Of a DNA stretch of 36,355 nucleotides, positions 15,627 through 24,639 are shown piece after piece. Within the stretch, counting starts at the first letter, position 1. Each line of letters begins with the position of its first letter. The stretch is from NCBI GenBank assembly GCA_003223455.1, contig QHVE01000049.1, positions 1 through 36,355 of the forward strand, written 5' to 3'. The position numbers and the translations under genes are program-made. Origin of the DNA: Gemmatimonadota bacterium (lineage in GTDB: Bacteria; Gemmatimonadota; Gemmatimonadetes; Gemmatimonadales; Gemmatimonadaceae). The notes beneath the pieces were generated by a model. It worked only from the letters and a program-made list of their open reading frames with translations, had not been told where the DNA came from and did no database searches.

Positions 15627-17132
15627 TCATGGACGCCGGAGCTCCGCCCAGTAGCTCACTCGGCCGTCCGTCCCCGTCGCGGCAGGCGGACGCACGGTCG
15701 CCACGCCGCCCCAGCCACCTCTGTATGGCGCGAGATACAGCCTGATCTCGCGCTGGATCCCCGACGGCGCGGCCGCTTCGAGGTCACCCGAGATGCGAAC
15801 CACGAGCTGGCGACCGAGTCGCGCCGAACCGGAGTCGCTGCGCGTCCCGATCGTCGCGCGCACTGTGCCGATGGAGTCGATCACGAACGTCACCGGCACT
15901 TTTCCACCTGCCGCGTGCACCGCGCCCGTCCACCGGCCAGTCGTGGCCGAGTCGAGCATCCTCGGCGCTGCTGGGGGAATCGTCGGCGCGGGCGAGGCAG
16001 CGCGCCGCTGGGCCACGACTCCATCGGCATACCTGGGCAACAGCGCACCGAGCGTCGCATCCACCGCGCTGCTCGGAAAGCCCACGCCCCGGTTCACGAG
16101 CAGTACCACCGCGATTCGTTCCGACGGAATCATTCGCAGCCACGTCGATGCGCGGTCGTTGCCGCCTTGCGCCAGCACGGACCGGTAGCCGAAGCGATCC
16201 TCCTCGATCCACCAACCCAGTCCGTACCGTGAACTGGGCTGGTCCGTCGGCACGGTTGCGCGTTGCATGTTGTCGATCGCCGAGTCGGTGAGCACCGCGC
16301 GCTGGTCGCGCCGGTGCGCCTTCATGTGGAAGGCAGCGAACAGCGCGAGGTCGTGCGCGCTGGAGTAGCCCCGCGCGGTGCGATACTCCGTCGGCGTGCC
16401 GATTGGCTCGCGGACCAGGCCCCGCAAGGGGGTGTTCGGCACGACCGCGAGCCGCGCTTCCGCCGAGTCGAGTCCGAACGACGAGTGCGTCATGCCGAGC
16501 GGACGGAAGATCTCGTCGCGCATCAGGTCGCGGGCGGACTGGCCCACGGCGCGCGCCAGCGCTTCCGTTGCGATGAAGTAGCCGACGTTGGAGTAGTCGA
16601 ACTCGATGCCGGGCGGCCGCGCGACGATACCGTAGTCGCGGATCGTCTGGTCGGCCGTCGGGAAGTGACACGCCGACGCGGGGCGACCGGTGTCACATCC
16701 GAGGTCGAACGTGCTCACGCCCGCGGTGTGCGTGAGGAGCCGGCGCAGCGTCACGCCGCGGACGTCCCACACGGGGCTCGAGACGCTCGTGGTGCGCAGA
16801 TAGTCGTTGACCGGCTTGTCGAGATCGACGCGGTGCTGTTGCTCGAGGACGGCAGCCAGCGTCGCCTCGATCGTCTTGTTCAGGGACGCGAGCTGAAAGG
16901 GTGAATTCGGCGTCGCACGCAGGCCGTTGGCGCTGTCTGCCCAACCAAAGGCTTCCTCCCAGATGATCTTCCCACCGCGCACCACGGCGACGGCGGCGGC
17001 GGTGGCCTTTTCATTCGCCAGCCCTTCGCGAATGAGGCGGCGCGCTTCTGCGAAGTCCGGCGCGTTCTGCGGACGTTGCGCGGCAAGGGCTGGAGCGAGG
17101 GTCAGGCACAAGCCGGTGGCCAACGAACGCAC
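15627..17132 (-). CDS. Secreted class C beta-lactamase-like serine hydrolase
   Basis: This is a 501-residue precursor of the serine beta-lactamase/DD-peptidase superfamily. The GTG start at 17132 has GGAG six bases upstream and gives a signal peptide (RSLATGLCLTLAPALAAQ); an upstream frame to 17213 is not needed. Catalytic motifs are SLNK at residues 83-86 and YSN at 180-182. The third, KTG-type box is not obvious, as in many esterase-like members. About 130 residues after the catalytic domain form a separate beta-rich module (RWTGAVHAAGGKVPVTFVIDS). It could be an esterase or D-aminopeptidase rather than a true beta-lactamase. Confidence 0.87.
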   Translation of the reverse strand: MRSLATGLCLTLAPALAAQRPQNAPDFAEARRLIREGLANEKATAAAVAVVRGGKIIWEEAFGWADSANGLRATPNSPFQLASLNKTIEATLAAVLEQQHRVDLDKPVNDYLRTTSVSSPVWDVRGVTLRRLLTHTAGVSTFDLGCDTGRPASACHFPTADQTIRDYGIVARPPGIEFDYSNVGYFIATEALARAVGQSARDLMRDEIFRPLGMTHSSFGLDSAEARLAVVPNTPLRGLVREPIGTPTEYRTARGYSSAHDLALFAAFHMKAHRRDQRAVLTDSAIDNMQRATVPTDQPSSRYGLGWWIEEDRFGYRSVLAQGGNDRASTWLRMIPSERIAVVLLVNRGVGFPSSAVDATLGALLPRYADGVVAQRRAASPAPTIPPAAPRMLDSATTGRWTGAVHAAGGKVPVTFVIDSIGTVRATIGTRSDSGSARLGRQLVVRISGDLEAAAPSGIQREIRLYLAPYRGGWGGVATVRPPAATGTDGRVSYWAELRRP

Positions 17133-17288
17133 GCAATTCTCCGCGCTGAGGACGGACGTTCGACAGCCGGTGGTTCGCGATGGTTGGCGCGTTACATGTG
17201 GCGCCGGACGCAACCTCGCGTCGGCCTGATGCGTGAGCTGACTCGTCTCGGCCCCATGTATGCAGCGCGGGACCAGGGAGGTGTGACC

Positions 17289-17741
17289 ATGGACCAGAAA
17301 GACACGGAAGCGCCGGGCGTGCTGGGCCGAGGCGGCTCCGGCGTCAAGGAACGGCGCCCGATCGTCAAGGGGCTTTGGGGCGTCCGATACCAGGTCAAGG
17401 ATGTTGCACGGTCTGTCGCGTTCTATACGCAGCAGCTTGGTCTCGCCCTAGATCAGCAACGCTTGCCAGCCTTTGCGCAGGTATCCGTCGGCAGTCTCAA
17501 GCTCATTCTCAGTGGCCCGGGCGCCTCGGGATCGCGACCCATGCCGGGCGGAGGCCCGCAAGAACCCGGTGGATGGAATCGCGTGATTCTTCAGGTAGAC
17601 GATCTCGCTTCGCGGATCACGGAGTTGAAACAGGCCGGGCTTCGTTTTCGCAATGACATGGAGGTCGGCCCGGGCGGCAAGCAGATCCAACTCGAAGACC
17701 CCGACGGTAATCCGATCGAGTTGTTCGAGCCGGCTCGCTGA
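17289..17741 (+). CDS. VOC-family protein with N-terminal extension
   Basis: This 150-residue protein has a single VOC domain. The start ATG has GGGAGG seven bases upstream. A charged, flexible extension (DQKDTEAPGVLGRGGSGVKE) precedes the domain, which runs from VRYQVKDVARSVAFYTQQLG to IQLEDPDGNPIELFEPAR. The terminal Glu is the expected metal ligand. GPGASGSRPMPGGGPQEPGG is a Gly/Pro-rich loop inside the domain. It is divergent from the serine hydrolase and converges with the downstream hypothetical gene. Confidence 0.85.
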   Translation: MDQKDTEAPGVLGRGGSGVKERRPIVKGLWGVRYQVKDVARSVAFYTQQLGLALDQQRLPAFAQVSVGSLKLILSGPGASGSRPMPGGGPQEPGGWNRVILQVDDLASRITELKQAGLRFRNDMEVGPGGKQIQLEDPDGNPIELFEPAR

Positions 17742-17758
17742 CGCACGCCGAGTAATCT

Positions 17759-17788
17759 TTCGGCGGCGCGCCTCGCGGCACAGCCGAA
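17759..17788. terminator. Hairpin between convergent genes
   Basis: TTCGGC (17759-17764) pairs with GCCGAA (17783-17788), with a GC-rich loop that contains GGCGCGCC. It sits between the stops of the convergent VOC gene and the hypothetical gene. There is no clear T-run on either side, so a terminator role is only suggested by position. Confidence 0.3.
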
Positions 17789-17792
17789 TGGA

Positions 17793-18305
17793 TCACTGGC
17801 GGGTCAGTTTCACCCGGGCGAACGGACGCCGGCCGCGTGCGTCGTCGTTGTCCATGTGCCACGCCCACGTGTCCGTCGCCCGGTCGTATGCGAATGTGTT
17901 GTGGAAGTGGTCCGTCGGCGACGTCGTGAAGACGAATGGGATCGAGTCTCCGACCGCAGCAGCCTGGCCCACGCCGGCCGGATTGAACGCGTTGTAGTCG
18001 GTGTTGTCGAGCCACAATGCCGCGTACTCGTGGGTATGCGGGTCTCGCACGAGGTACACGATCGCCTCGTATGCGGGCGTCCCGCCGGACGTGCGCTCGC
18101 GCGAGACTTCGTGCATCTGCACGTACTCCCCGTTGAGCACCCACTCGAACGTCACGTCGTGGACGACGTTCTTCCCCGCCATCGGGCCACGAAGCACCCA
18201 GCGACCGATCAGGTGATTCAGCAGCGCGTCGCGCTGGGGTGACTGCGCGCGGAGCGGTGCGACCAGCAGGAGCCCCGCGAGAAGGAGGACCGAACGCTTC
18301 GTCAT
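17793..18305 (-). CDS. Secreted hypothetical protein (DUF1579-like beta-barrel)
   Basis: This 170-residue precursor has a clear signal peptide (MTKRSVLLLAGLLLVAPLRAQ). The mature part begins DALLNHLIGRWVLRGPMAGK and continues with alternating strands (VTFEWVLNGEYVQMHEVSRE, YLVRDPHTHEYAALWLDNTD). The pattern resembles DUF1579/lipocalin-like domains that measure or bind small ligands, but I do not recognise a defined function. An earlier Met at 18326 is possible. No strong Shine-Dalgarno is seen at either. It stands alone, 120 bases after the creatininase-like gene. Confidence 0.7.
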   Translation of the reverse strand: MTKRSVLLLAGLLLVAPLRAQSPQRDALLNHLIGRWVLRGPMAGKNVVHDVTFEWVLNGEYVQMHEVSRERTSGGTPAYEAIVYLVRDPHTHEYAALWLDNTDYNAFNPAGVGQAAAVGDSIPFVFTTSPTDHFHNTFAYDRATDTWAWHMDNDDARGRRPFARVKLTRQ

Positions 18306-18425
18306 TGCGCGCCCGTTTCGTTGCATGTCGGCACATGGACGATGCTGTGGTCGGGTACTACAGAAGTGCCCCGAATCGTTGTTCCGCGCGATGGCCATGC
18401 ACCGCCTCTGGATCGCCGCCGACGG

Positions 18426-19313
18426 CTACTGCGGAGTGTTCAACGGGTGCTTGCTCCGCTCGTAGAACTCGTTCTGCAGCCGCAGACTTTCCTGGTCCGC
18501 CTTGACGGCGCGGATCGACGCCACGATCGCGTTGATCCACGTCTTCGCTTCGAACTCGCCGAGCTCGCGCGACGCAACCGCGCCTTCGCCGGCGTAGTGA
18601 TTCGGGTAACGCGCGTACCACCAGATGCCGGTGTACAGACCCTCCGGCAGCTTCACGCGCGCCTGATCGGCTCCCGATTCCTGCGTCGCCCGGTCGAGGT
18701 GCACGAGGTCGGGGCGCGCGATCATGCTCATCGACGTCTCGCTCTCCCCCGCGTGCTGATCCGTCGCGCGGTTCGACCGGTGCTGTGGTTCGCCCGCGCC
18801 GCTCCGGGCCAGCCCCTGCACGTACACGACGTAGTCGTGCGGCGCCTCGAGCTGCGACTGCGCGAAGAACGGGAGGAGGCTCGTGTTGCCGCCGTGCCCG
18901 TTGACGATGATGATCTTCTTGCAGCCGTTGCGGCCCATCTCGTCCGCCGTCTCCTGCAGCATCTGGAGCTGCAGCGCTCGGCTGTACGCGACGGTTCCGG
19001 GCTCGTGCTTCGCCTCGAAGATCTGGCCGAAGTAGTACTCGGGAAACACGACCGCGTACTCCTGCTGCGCCGCATTGAGCGACACGTACCGCACGTTGAG
19101 CAGGTCGTTGCCGAGCGGGAGATGCGGCCCGTGCTTCTCCATGATGCCGAAGGGAAGCAGGCACGTGCCCTGTGCGCGCGTGATGGCATCGCGGAAGTCG
19201 GCTGCCGTCAGCTCCTCCCAGTGCACTGAAGGGCGTGCTGGCGCGGCCGGTGTCTGTGCCGATACGGTCGACGCGAAGAGGAGAGCGATGGAAAGCAACG
19301 ACGATCTGCGCAT
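18426..19313 (-). CDS. Secreted creatininase-family amidohydrolase
   Basis: This 295-residue precursor has a signal peptide (MRRSSLLSIALLFASTVSAQ). The start ATG has TGGAG five bases upstream. The creatininase family hydrolyses cyclic or formyl amides with two metal ions. Expected ligands are in PFGIMEKHGPHLPLGND (Glu59, His61, Asp70) and NGHGGN (138-143, His140), with a further Glu probably in AGESETSMSM. Most creatininase-like enzymes are cytosolic, so an exported member is less usual, though it is known in this lineage. The substrate is not predictable. Confidence 0.88.
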   Translation of the reverse strand: MRRSSLLSIALLFASTVSAQTPAAPARPSVHWEELTAADFRDAITRAQGTCLLPFGIMEKHGPHLPLGNDLLNVRYVSLNAAQQEYAVVFPEYYFGQIFEAKHEPGTVAYSRALQLQMLQETADEMGRNGCKKIIIVNGHGGNTSLLPFFAQSQLEAPHDYVVYVQGLARSGAGEPQHRSNRATDQHAGESETSMSMIARPDLVHLDRATQESGADQARVKLPEGLYTGIWWYARYPNHYAGEGAVASRELGEFEAKTWINAIVASIRAVKADQESLRLQNEFYERSKHPLNTPQ

Positions 19314-19459
19314 GTGTGCTCCATTGCTGGTGTGCGGCTGATTGTAGCAGCCGATCGGGACGTGGCTAGGGGCACGACGGCGCACTGGGGCCGAAAGCCG
19401 ACGGCGCTCACGCCACGGCGCCGTATCGGCGCAACCGATGCGCCATGCGTGATCGGGCC

Positions 19460-19879
19460 CTACAGCTTCGCGAGCACTTCCACCATGGCCGGCGAAATGT
19501 CCGAGTGGTGATGGACCATTCGCCACCCCTCGCTTTCGCGTCGGTAGACATTGGTGACCCGGTGCTTGAAGGCGACTGGCTGTCCGCCAAGCTTGCAGCC
19601 GCCCTGCTCCACACCGAGTTCATACGCGACATCGCCCTCGACGCGGATGAGCTGATCCCGCAGATCGATCTTGCCGTCCGCGGCGATTCGAGCGAACTGC
19701 TCGAACGAAGCCTTCACGGCGTCCCAGCCAACTTCGCGACCGTCGATCGGGTGCTGCGCCGACACCTCCGGCCCGTGCGACCAGGCGCTGGCCATTGAAC
19801 CGGCATCGCCGTTGGCCATCCGGTTCAATGCGGCGTAGAACTGCTGCGACGCGTGACGTACCTCTTCTTCTGCTGACAT
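19460..19879 (-). CDS. NTF2-fold protein (SgcJ/SnoaL-like, DUF4440 type)
   Basis: This 139-residue protein starts MSAEEEVRHASQQFYAALNR, with GAGGAG about ten bases upstream. The core pattern is NGDAGSMASAWSHGPEVSAQHPIDGREVGWDAV, then strands ending KHRVTNVYRRESEGWRMVHHHSD. That ending (WRMVHHHxS) is diagnostic for the SnoaL-like domain group. It may be a ligand-binding or isomerase-type enzyme. It is one of four NTF2-fold genes in the window and is not in an evident operon. Confidence 0.83.
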   Translation of the reverse strand: MSAEEEVRHASQQFYAALNRMANGDAGSMASAWSHGPEVSAQHPIDGREVGWDAVKASFEQFARIAADGKIDLRDQLIRVEGDVAYELGVEQGGCKLGGQPVAFKHRVTNVYRRESEGWRMVHHHSDISPAMVEVLAKL

Positions 19880-20037
19880 GAGCTGTTCTCCTCTCGGTGT
19901 CGAACCGGTGAAGCAACCATGGTACAACGAACTGAGACTCTAGTCCCGCGCGCTCGCCGTGCGCACCACTCGTCCGTCGGAGTGAAAAGCACGAGGTCGC
20001 CGGGATCACCCGGTTCCTTTCTCGTGACATTCTCCCC

Positions 20038-20553
20038 TCACGGCACCGCCGCCGACGCGCAACCGGCGCCCGAGCAGGAGAGCGCCACGTAGACCTCGCC
20101 ACGGATCAGCCACCGGTTGCCCCGCTTGACCCACTGCGCGGCGTAGCGTCCACGGATCAGCGCCGGTCCATCGGCCCGCCCGAGGTGTCCGATCCACGTT
20201 CCCTCTTCATATGCCAGCGGCCAGTGGGCGCTCATCACCACACTCACCGGCTCGCGCTGGTAGATGAGCTCCTCCCCCCGTGCGACTGCACCCGAGTCGG
20301 GGTCGAACAGCCGCTTGTAGGCGTCCCGGCCGGTGACGAGGGCGCCGAGCCCGCGGCGAATCTCGACGTCGTCGGTCCAGAAGCTCGCGATGGCCGCCGT
20401 GTCCAGCACCGCGATCGCGCGGTTCTGCGCCGCGCGCGCCGAGCGCACCGCCCTCGCCTCGACGTCCTCGGTTCGCTGCGCGCCCGAGGAGACAGCCGTC
20501 CTCCCCGCACAGGCGGCGAGCGCGAGAAGCGCACTCAGGGCGAGGTATTTCAC
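20038..20553 (-). CDS. Lipoprotein with NTF2-fold (DUF4440-like) domain
   Basis: This 171-residue lipoprotein precursor has a GTG start giving VKYLALSALLALAACAGRT, with a lipobox L-A-A-C. Earlier starts in this frame extend into the divergent promoter region and destroy the signal, so I reject them. The mature part has the DUF4440 helix-strand pattern: AAQNRAIAVLDTAAIASFWTDDVEIRRGLG, then GRDAYKRLFD and WVKRGNRWLIRGEVYVALSC. The gene is divergent from the second kinase gene with a 151-base shared promoter region, so the two may be co-regulated. Confidence 0.75.
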   Translation of the reverse strand: MKYLALSALLALAACAGRTAVSSGAQRTEDVEARAVRSARAAQNRAIAVLDTAAIASFWTDDVEIRRGLGALVTGRDAYKRLFDPDSGAVARGEELIYQREPVSVVMSAHWPLAYEEGTWIGHLGRADGPALIRGRYAAQWVKRGNRWLIRGEVYVALSCSGAGCASAAVP

Positions 20554-20704
20554 GGGAGTGCGCGGCGGAGCGGCGAAGAATTCAATTTGATCCTCTCCGA
20601 TGTTCAGCGTGCGTTCTCTGCACCGACCTCGCCGCATTTGGCGTGCGTAGCCGTTCGGCACTAACCTACACGGTGCGCGACGGTGCACTCGAAAATCCAT
20701 CAGC

Positions 20705-22087
20705 ATGGATATCGACACGCTGCGGCTCAGGCTCGAGGCGGCGCTCGGAGAGCAGCTTCAACTCGGTCCCCTCCTGGGTCAGGGAGGGTTCGCCGCCGTA
20801 TTCCGCGCACACGATCCCTTCCTCGAGCGCGACGTCGCGATCAAGGTGCTGGATCCGTCGCTCGCCGTCGACGCCGCTCTCGAGGAGCAATTCCTCCACG
20901 AAGCTCGGACAATTGCCGCGGCCGAGCATCCACACATCGTGCCGCTGTACTCCGCCGACTCGACCGGAGGACTGCTGTATCTCGTCATGCGGCTCCTCCC
21001 CGGTCGCTCTCTCGAGGATCGGATCGCCGAGGGAAAGCTCCCGGCGGCGGAGGCGGCGAGGATCGCGCTGGAGTGCGCGCGCGCACTGGCCGCGGCGCAT
21101 GCCGTTGGCGTCGTGCACCGTGACATCAAGCCGGCGAACATCCTGCTCGACGCCAACGGCAACGCGACCGTCACCGACTTCGGGATCGCGCTCGTCACCT
21201 CCCGACCGGCGCGCGATCCTCTCGGATCGACCGCGGGCACGCCGCATTACATGAGTCCCGAGCAGTCGCTCGGCGAGCCAGTCGATGGGCGCTCGGACGT
21301 CTACGCGTTGGGTGTCGTGCTGTACGAGATGCTCACTGGCACGTGTCCTTTCCCGGGGCGCAACGCCGCGGAGGTGATGGCGAAACACATCTCGGCGCCC
21401 ATCCCCAGGCTGTCGGAGCGTGAGCCCGAGACGCCGGTGGCGCTCGTTCGACTGGTGGACCGCATGCTGGCCAAGGACCCGGCGGGGCGACCGAATGCCG
21501 CCGAGCTGGTGCAGGAATTGACCGCGGCGAGCACGCCGGACGGGCTCCTGACACCTTCCCAGGTTCGACGTCGACGCTGGAAGCGCCGCGGCATCTACGT
21601 CGCGATCGCCCTGGCTGGCGCGATACCCGTGATCGTCATCGGCGTGCGCATCGCATTCCGGATGATGGCGTTCCTGATGGGGAGCGGCGGCGGTGCCGAT
21701 CCCGCGTTGCTCGAGTCGGGTGGCGCTGTGCCGGATTCGATCGTGCGCCTGGCGCGAGAGACGGGGAGCGTGGGCGTGAACGAGCGCGTGGGGCTCGTCT
21801 TCATCCAGGCCAATCACACGTTCGCGGATGCGTTGCTGCTGACCGACTCGGCGATCATTCGCCGCAGGCCCAGGGGCACGATTCGGCGCTCGCTCCAGCA
21901 GAGCGACATCAACCTACAGCCCCTCCCACGTGGCGGGTCGGCGGGCGGCTTCCTCATCGTGAAGCAGAAAGGGGCGGCGCCCGATACGCTCTATGACGAC
22001 TTGAGCGGCCAGGAGGCGCTTCGGTTGGCGAGTGAGTTCACGACGTGGGGGCGCGCGCAGAAGGCGCGGCATCCCTCCCCCAGGTAG
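20705..22087 (+). CDS. Single-pass membrane Ser/Thr protein kinase
   Basis: This 460-residue Hanks-type kinase has its domain at about residues 18-285: GQGGFAAVF (25-33), Lys47, HRDIKPAN (138-145), DFG (158-160) and TPHYMSPEQ (179-187). All catalytic motifs are intact. A transmembrane helix lies near 297-318 (YVAIALAGAIPVIVIGV) after a basic stretch (RRRRWKRRG). The remaining 140 residues are extracytoplasmic and lack PASTA, TPR or IAVLPF modules. They include a segment ADALLLTDSAIIRRRPRGTI that I do not recognise. It is divergent from the lipoprotein gene. No Shine-Dalgarno is visible before the ATG. Confidence 0.9.
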   Translation: MDIDTLRLRLEAALGEQLQLGPLLGQGGFAAVFRAHDPFLERDVAIKVLDPSLAVDAALEEQFLHEARTIAAAEHPHIVPLYSADSTGGLLYLVMRLLPGRSLEDRIAEGKLPAAEAARIALECARALAAAHAVGVVHRDIKPANILLDANGNATVTDFGIALVTSRPARDPLGSTAGTPHYMSPEQSLGEPVDGRSDVYALGVVLYEMLTGTCPFPGRNAAEVMAKHISAPIPRLSEREPETPVALVRLVDRMLAKDPAGRPNAAELVQELTAASTPDGLLTPSQVRRRRWKRRGIYVAIALAGAIPVIVIGVRIAFRMMAFLMGSGGGADPALLESGGAVPDSIVRLARETGSVGVNERVGLVFIQANHTFADALLLTDSAIIRRRPRGTIRRSLQQSDINLQPLPRGGSAGGFLIVKQKGAAPDTLYDDLSGQEALRLASEFTTWGRAQKARHPSPR

Positions 22088-22325
22088 TCGCGCCGGCGGA
22101 TTCAGATGGAGAGTTGCCCTGTGCGAGTCGCGACTGAAGGCGCCGCAAGCCGCCTGCGACGAACTCGCGATAGCCGTCCTCGGGGCAGCACAGAGCTGCG
22201 CCACCGGGAGATGATCGCAGCACCCGTCCAGCGTGTCGCCTCCCACCTGAGCTCAGCGGCAGGCGAGTAGCTTTCGTCCTTTCGTGCCCTACGTCGCTCC
22301 CGACCTGTCGCCGCTTGCCGCCCCC

Positions 22326-22784
22326 ATGAAGCTCTGGCTCGATGCCGACGCCACGCCCCGCGATGTGAAGGAGATCTGCCTCCGGGCGTCGAATCGTCTC
22401 GCGCTCGAGACGCTCCTCGTGGCGAACCAGCGGTTGCTGATTCCACCGGGCTACGTGCACGTCTCGGTGGTACGCGTCGATGGTGGACCGGACGTGGCCG
22501 ATCGCTACATCGCCGAGCATGCCAATTCCGGCGACGTAGCCGTGACGGCGGACATCCCGCTCGCTGCCCTGCTGGTGCCCAAAGGTGTCGTCGTGCTCGA
22601 CCCGCGAGGCGATGAGTACTCGGCGGAGAGCATCGGCGAACGCCTCTCGGTCCGTAACTTCATGGAGAGCCTCCGCGGAGCCGGGATCGAGACCGGCGGC
22701 CATGCGGCCTATGGACCGCGTGAGAAGCAGGCCTTCGCGAACGCGCTCGATCGGGCACTCACCAGGTCTCGCGGCAGGCGCTGA
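22326..22784 (+). CDS. YaiI/YqxD-family protein (DUF188, PIN-like)
   Basis: This 152-residue protein belongs to a family of cytosolic putative nucleases. The start MKLWLDADATPRDVKEICLRA is the family's invariant N-terminus, so I prefer it over the GTG at 22284. Further signatures are VDGGPDVADRYIAEHANSGD, VAVTADIPLA, VVLDPRGDEYSAESIGERLS and HAAYGPREKQAFANALDRAL, in the right order and length. The acidic residues of DAD and DIPLA are the likely metal site. Biological role unknown. Confidence 0.9.
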   Translation: MKLWLDADATPRDVKEICLRASNRLALETLLVANQRLLIPPGYVHVSVVRVDGGPDVADRYIAEHANSGDVAVTADIPLAALLVPKGVVVLDPRGDEYSAESIGERLSVRNFMESLRGAGIETGGHAAYGPREKQAFANALDRALTRSRGRR

Positions 22785-22877
22785 CGGCGCCGCGGGACGG
22801 CTGCGTGGAATACGCGCCGCCGCGCCAACCGGCGAGGAAGTAGCCTCTTCTCTAGTGCCGCGGTCCCGTCCGGTGCA

Positions 22878-23570
22878 TCACGGTGCCGTATCGTCGGCAG
22901 CGGGATGGAAGAAAAAGAAGATGTTCGTCGGATTGTCGCCGCTGATCTGGCCCGGGAGCGTTGCCTGCAGCCTCCGAACGGTCTCGAGCGACGGCGCTGC
23001 CACGATCTGATTCCACACCGACGCGTTGAGCACGCGGATGTTGACGGTCCGGTGCCATCCAGCCTGCCGGCTCGTGATGATGTGACTGTGGGGAGCGCGG
23101 GCGACGGTGGATACGCCGGGAATGTTGAGCCGCGTGACGTCGATCATCGGTGGATGGTTGGGACAGAGCGGCTCGCCCGGGCAGTGCAGCGTCGCAGGAT
23201 TCGCCGGCGTGAATCCGATCGGCGCGATCGCGTAGATGACGGGGATCGGTCCGCCGCGCGGAAAGTCCTCGGGCAGCGCACCGATCTCGCACCCACTCGG
23301 CGCGACACTCGAGGGCGGCTCCTCGCAGAAGTAGGAGCGCGTGTACCGGAGCTGGACTGCCTTGCCGTCGAGCCACGCTCCGATGAACGCCTTCGTGTCG
23401 CCGGCTGCGGAGTTGGGGTCGCGACCAGCGGCTACCTCCATCGCTCGGGGAGCCAGTCGAGGAGCATCGATTCCACCCGACGTGCTCGAATCCATACATG
23501 CCACGACCGTGAGCCCGAGGACGGCTGCGCCCCGGATTGCGGCGCGCCGGCCGCTCAGATGAGCTGACAT
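22878..23570 (-). CDS. Secreted lipoprotein of unknown function
   Basis: This 230-residue protein starts at the ATG with GGGAGG seven bases upstream. The N-terminus (GRRAAIRGAAVLGLTVVACMDSS) has arginines and a lipobox V-V-A-C. The mature part has several short Cys-containing segments (FCEEPPSSVAPSGCEIG, HCPGEPLCPNHPPMIDVTRL) that could form disulfides. It ends with an unusual FFFFHPAADDTAP. I recognise no family; the C-terminal region NIRVLNASVWNQIVAAPSLE suggests a beta-sandwich. It converges with the YaiI/YqxD gene. Confidence 0.6.
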   Translation of the reverse strand: MSAHLSGRRAAIRGAAVLGLTVVACMDSSTSGGIDAPRLAPRAMEVAAGRDPNSAAGDTKAFIGAWLDGKAVQLRYTRSYFCEEPPSSVAPSGCEIGALPEDFPRGGPIPVIYAIAPIGFTPANPATLHCPGEPLCPNHPPMIDVTRLNIPGVSTVARAPHSHIITSRQAGWHRTVNIRVLNASVWNQIVAAPSLETVRRLQATLPGQISGDNPTNIFFFFHPAADDTAP

Positions 23571-23726
23571 TCTGTTCCTCCCTGTGTGTGTTGACACGAG
23601 AGGCGGATGTCGCGACCTCGTGTTGCCGACAACCTGGCCACCAGGGCTCATCGGCAACTCAGCGAACGATCAGCGCTTACTCAGAGTTCTCGTAGGCGGC
23701 GTCGAAAATGCTGCCTGACCGCGCCG

Positions 23727-24272
23727 TCAGGTGGGCGGCGGGACGTGCGCAACCCGAGGAGCGCGCTCCATGAACACCCAGTGCGCCTTGTACTCGTCGG
23801 GGATCTCGCTCTCGGGATAGGCATCGATGTCGACGAACCCGTGCCGTCTATACAAGGCATGCGCGGAGCTCAAGAAATCAGGACTGTCCAGTCGGACTCG
23901 CACGTAGCCGGCCTTCTCGGCCTCGGCGAGCAGACGCTCGAGCATCGCGCGTCCGGCTCCAGCTCTCCGGTGAGTGGGCTCGACGTACATTCGCTTGATC
24001 TCCGCGATGTCGCTTGCGATCCGCTGGAGGCAGCCGATGCCGCACGCACGTCCATCGCTGACGGCGAGCACGATCTGGCCATGCGGCGGCTGGAACTTGT
24101 GGATGCTCGCGAGATCCCGTTCGACGGCTTCGCGCACTGGAAGCCGAAAGCCATGCCGCGCTTCCATCTCGTCATTTCCCCACGAGAGATACTCGAGCCA
24201 GAGGCGCGCCACGTCGTCGCGATCACGTGCAAGGTCGGCGAGTCGCACCTGGACGCTGTCATTTTCGCTCAT
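23727..24272 (-). CDS. GNAT-family N-acetyltransferase
   Basis: This 181-residue acetyltransferase has the GNAT core: IVLAVSDGRACGIGCLQRIA, IAEIKRMYVEPTHRRAGAGR with the acetyl-CoA loop RRAGAGRAML, and LDSPDFLSSAHALYRRHGFV. The DEYKAHWVFMER end is typical of this group. The acceptor is unknown. The start codon is an ATG with a weak GAAGA upstream. It is not in an obvious operon, and a 367-base gap separates it from the next gene. Confidence 0.87.
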   Translation of the reverse strand: MSENDSVQVRLADLARDRDDVARLWLEYLSWGNDEMEARHGFRLPVREAVERDLASIHKFQPPHGQIVLAVSDGRACGIGCLQRIASDIAEIKRMYVEPTHRRAGAGRAMLERLLAEAEKAGYVRVRLDSPDFLSSAHALYRRHGFVDIDAYPESEIPDEYKAHWVFMERAPRVAHVPPPT

Positions 24273-24639
24273 GGCGATCTTCGCTCCGCGATGAAACCGT
24301 CGGCTCGTCCAGACCGCCCGCCCCGAGGTCGTGGGCAGCCAGGTGCTCGCTCAGAAAGTGGCCGTTCGCTACGGACATCGAGCACAGTGCCACAACTAAC
24401 ACCGAACGCGCGCCATGGCCAGCACGGCGTGGGTTGAACGGCAGACGGCATATCGACCGCTGATGGTGAGGGACATTCACTTCCTCGGTGATTGCGGGTG
24501 AAGTGTCCAACGGGAGCATGCACGAGCATGTCGCGCGGTCAGCACGCTCTCGGCTACGATCGGCCGCTCTTGCCGGGCACGCGAACCGACGTTACGATCG
24601 CGCCCCGACAAGGTTTCCCATCTCGCGCCGGAGCGGCCG
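24273..24639. other. Intergenic stretch without a supported gene
   Basis: No ORF here has homology, a good start site or coding-like composition. It must hold promoters for the divergent GNAT gene and NTF2-fold gene. One inverted repeat is visible at 24471-24508: GGACATTCAC pairs with GTGAAGTGTCC with one extra base and an 18-base loop. I see no strong sigma-70 boxes. Confidence 0.6.

Noticed and set aside
15627-17132. A true class C beta-lactamase.
   Set aside because: SxxK and YxN are present, but the KTG-type third box and the expected spacing are not clear; a generic serine hydrolase or esterase is a safer name.
24392-24440. TAAC and GTTGAAC motifs that resemble attC cores around 24396 and 24433.
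   Set aside because: The flanks do not pair as L boxes with an unpaired base, and no gene starts at cassette distance from either end.
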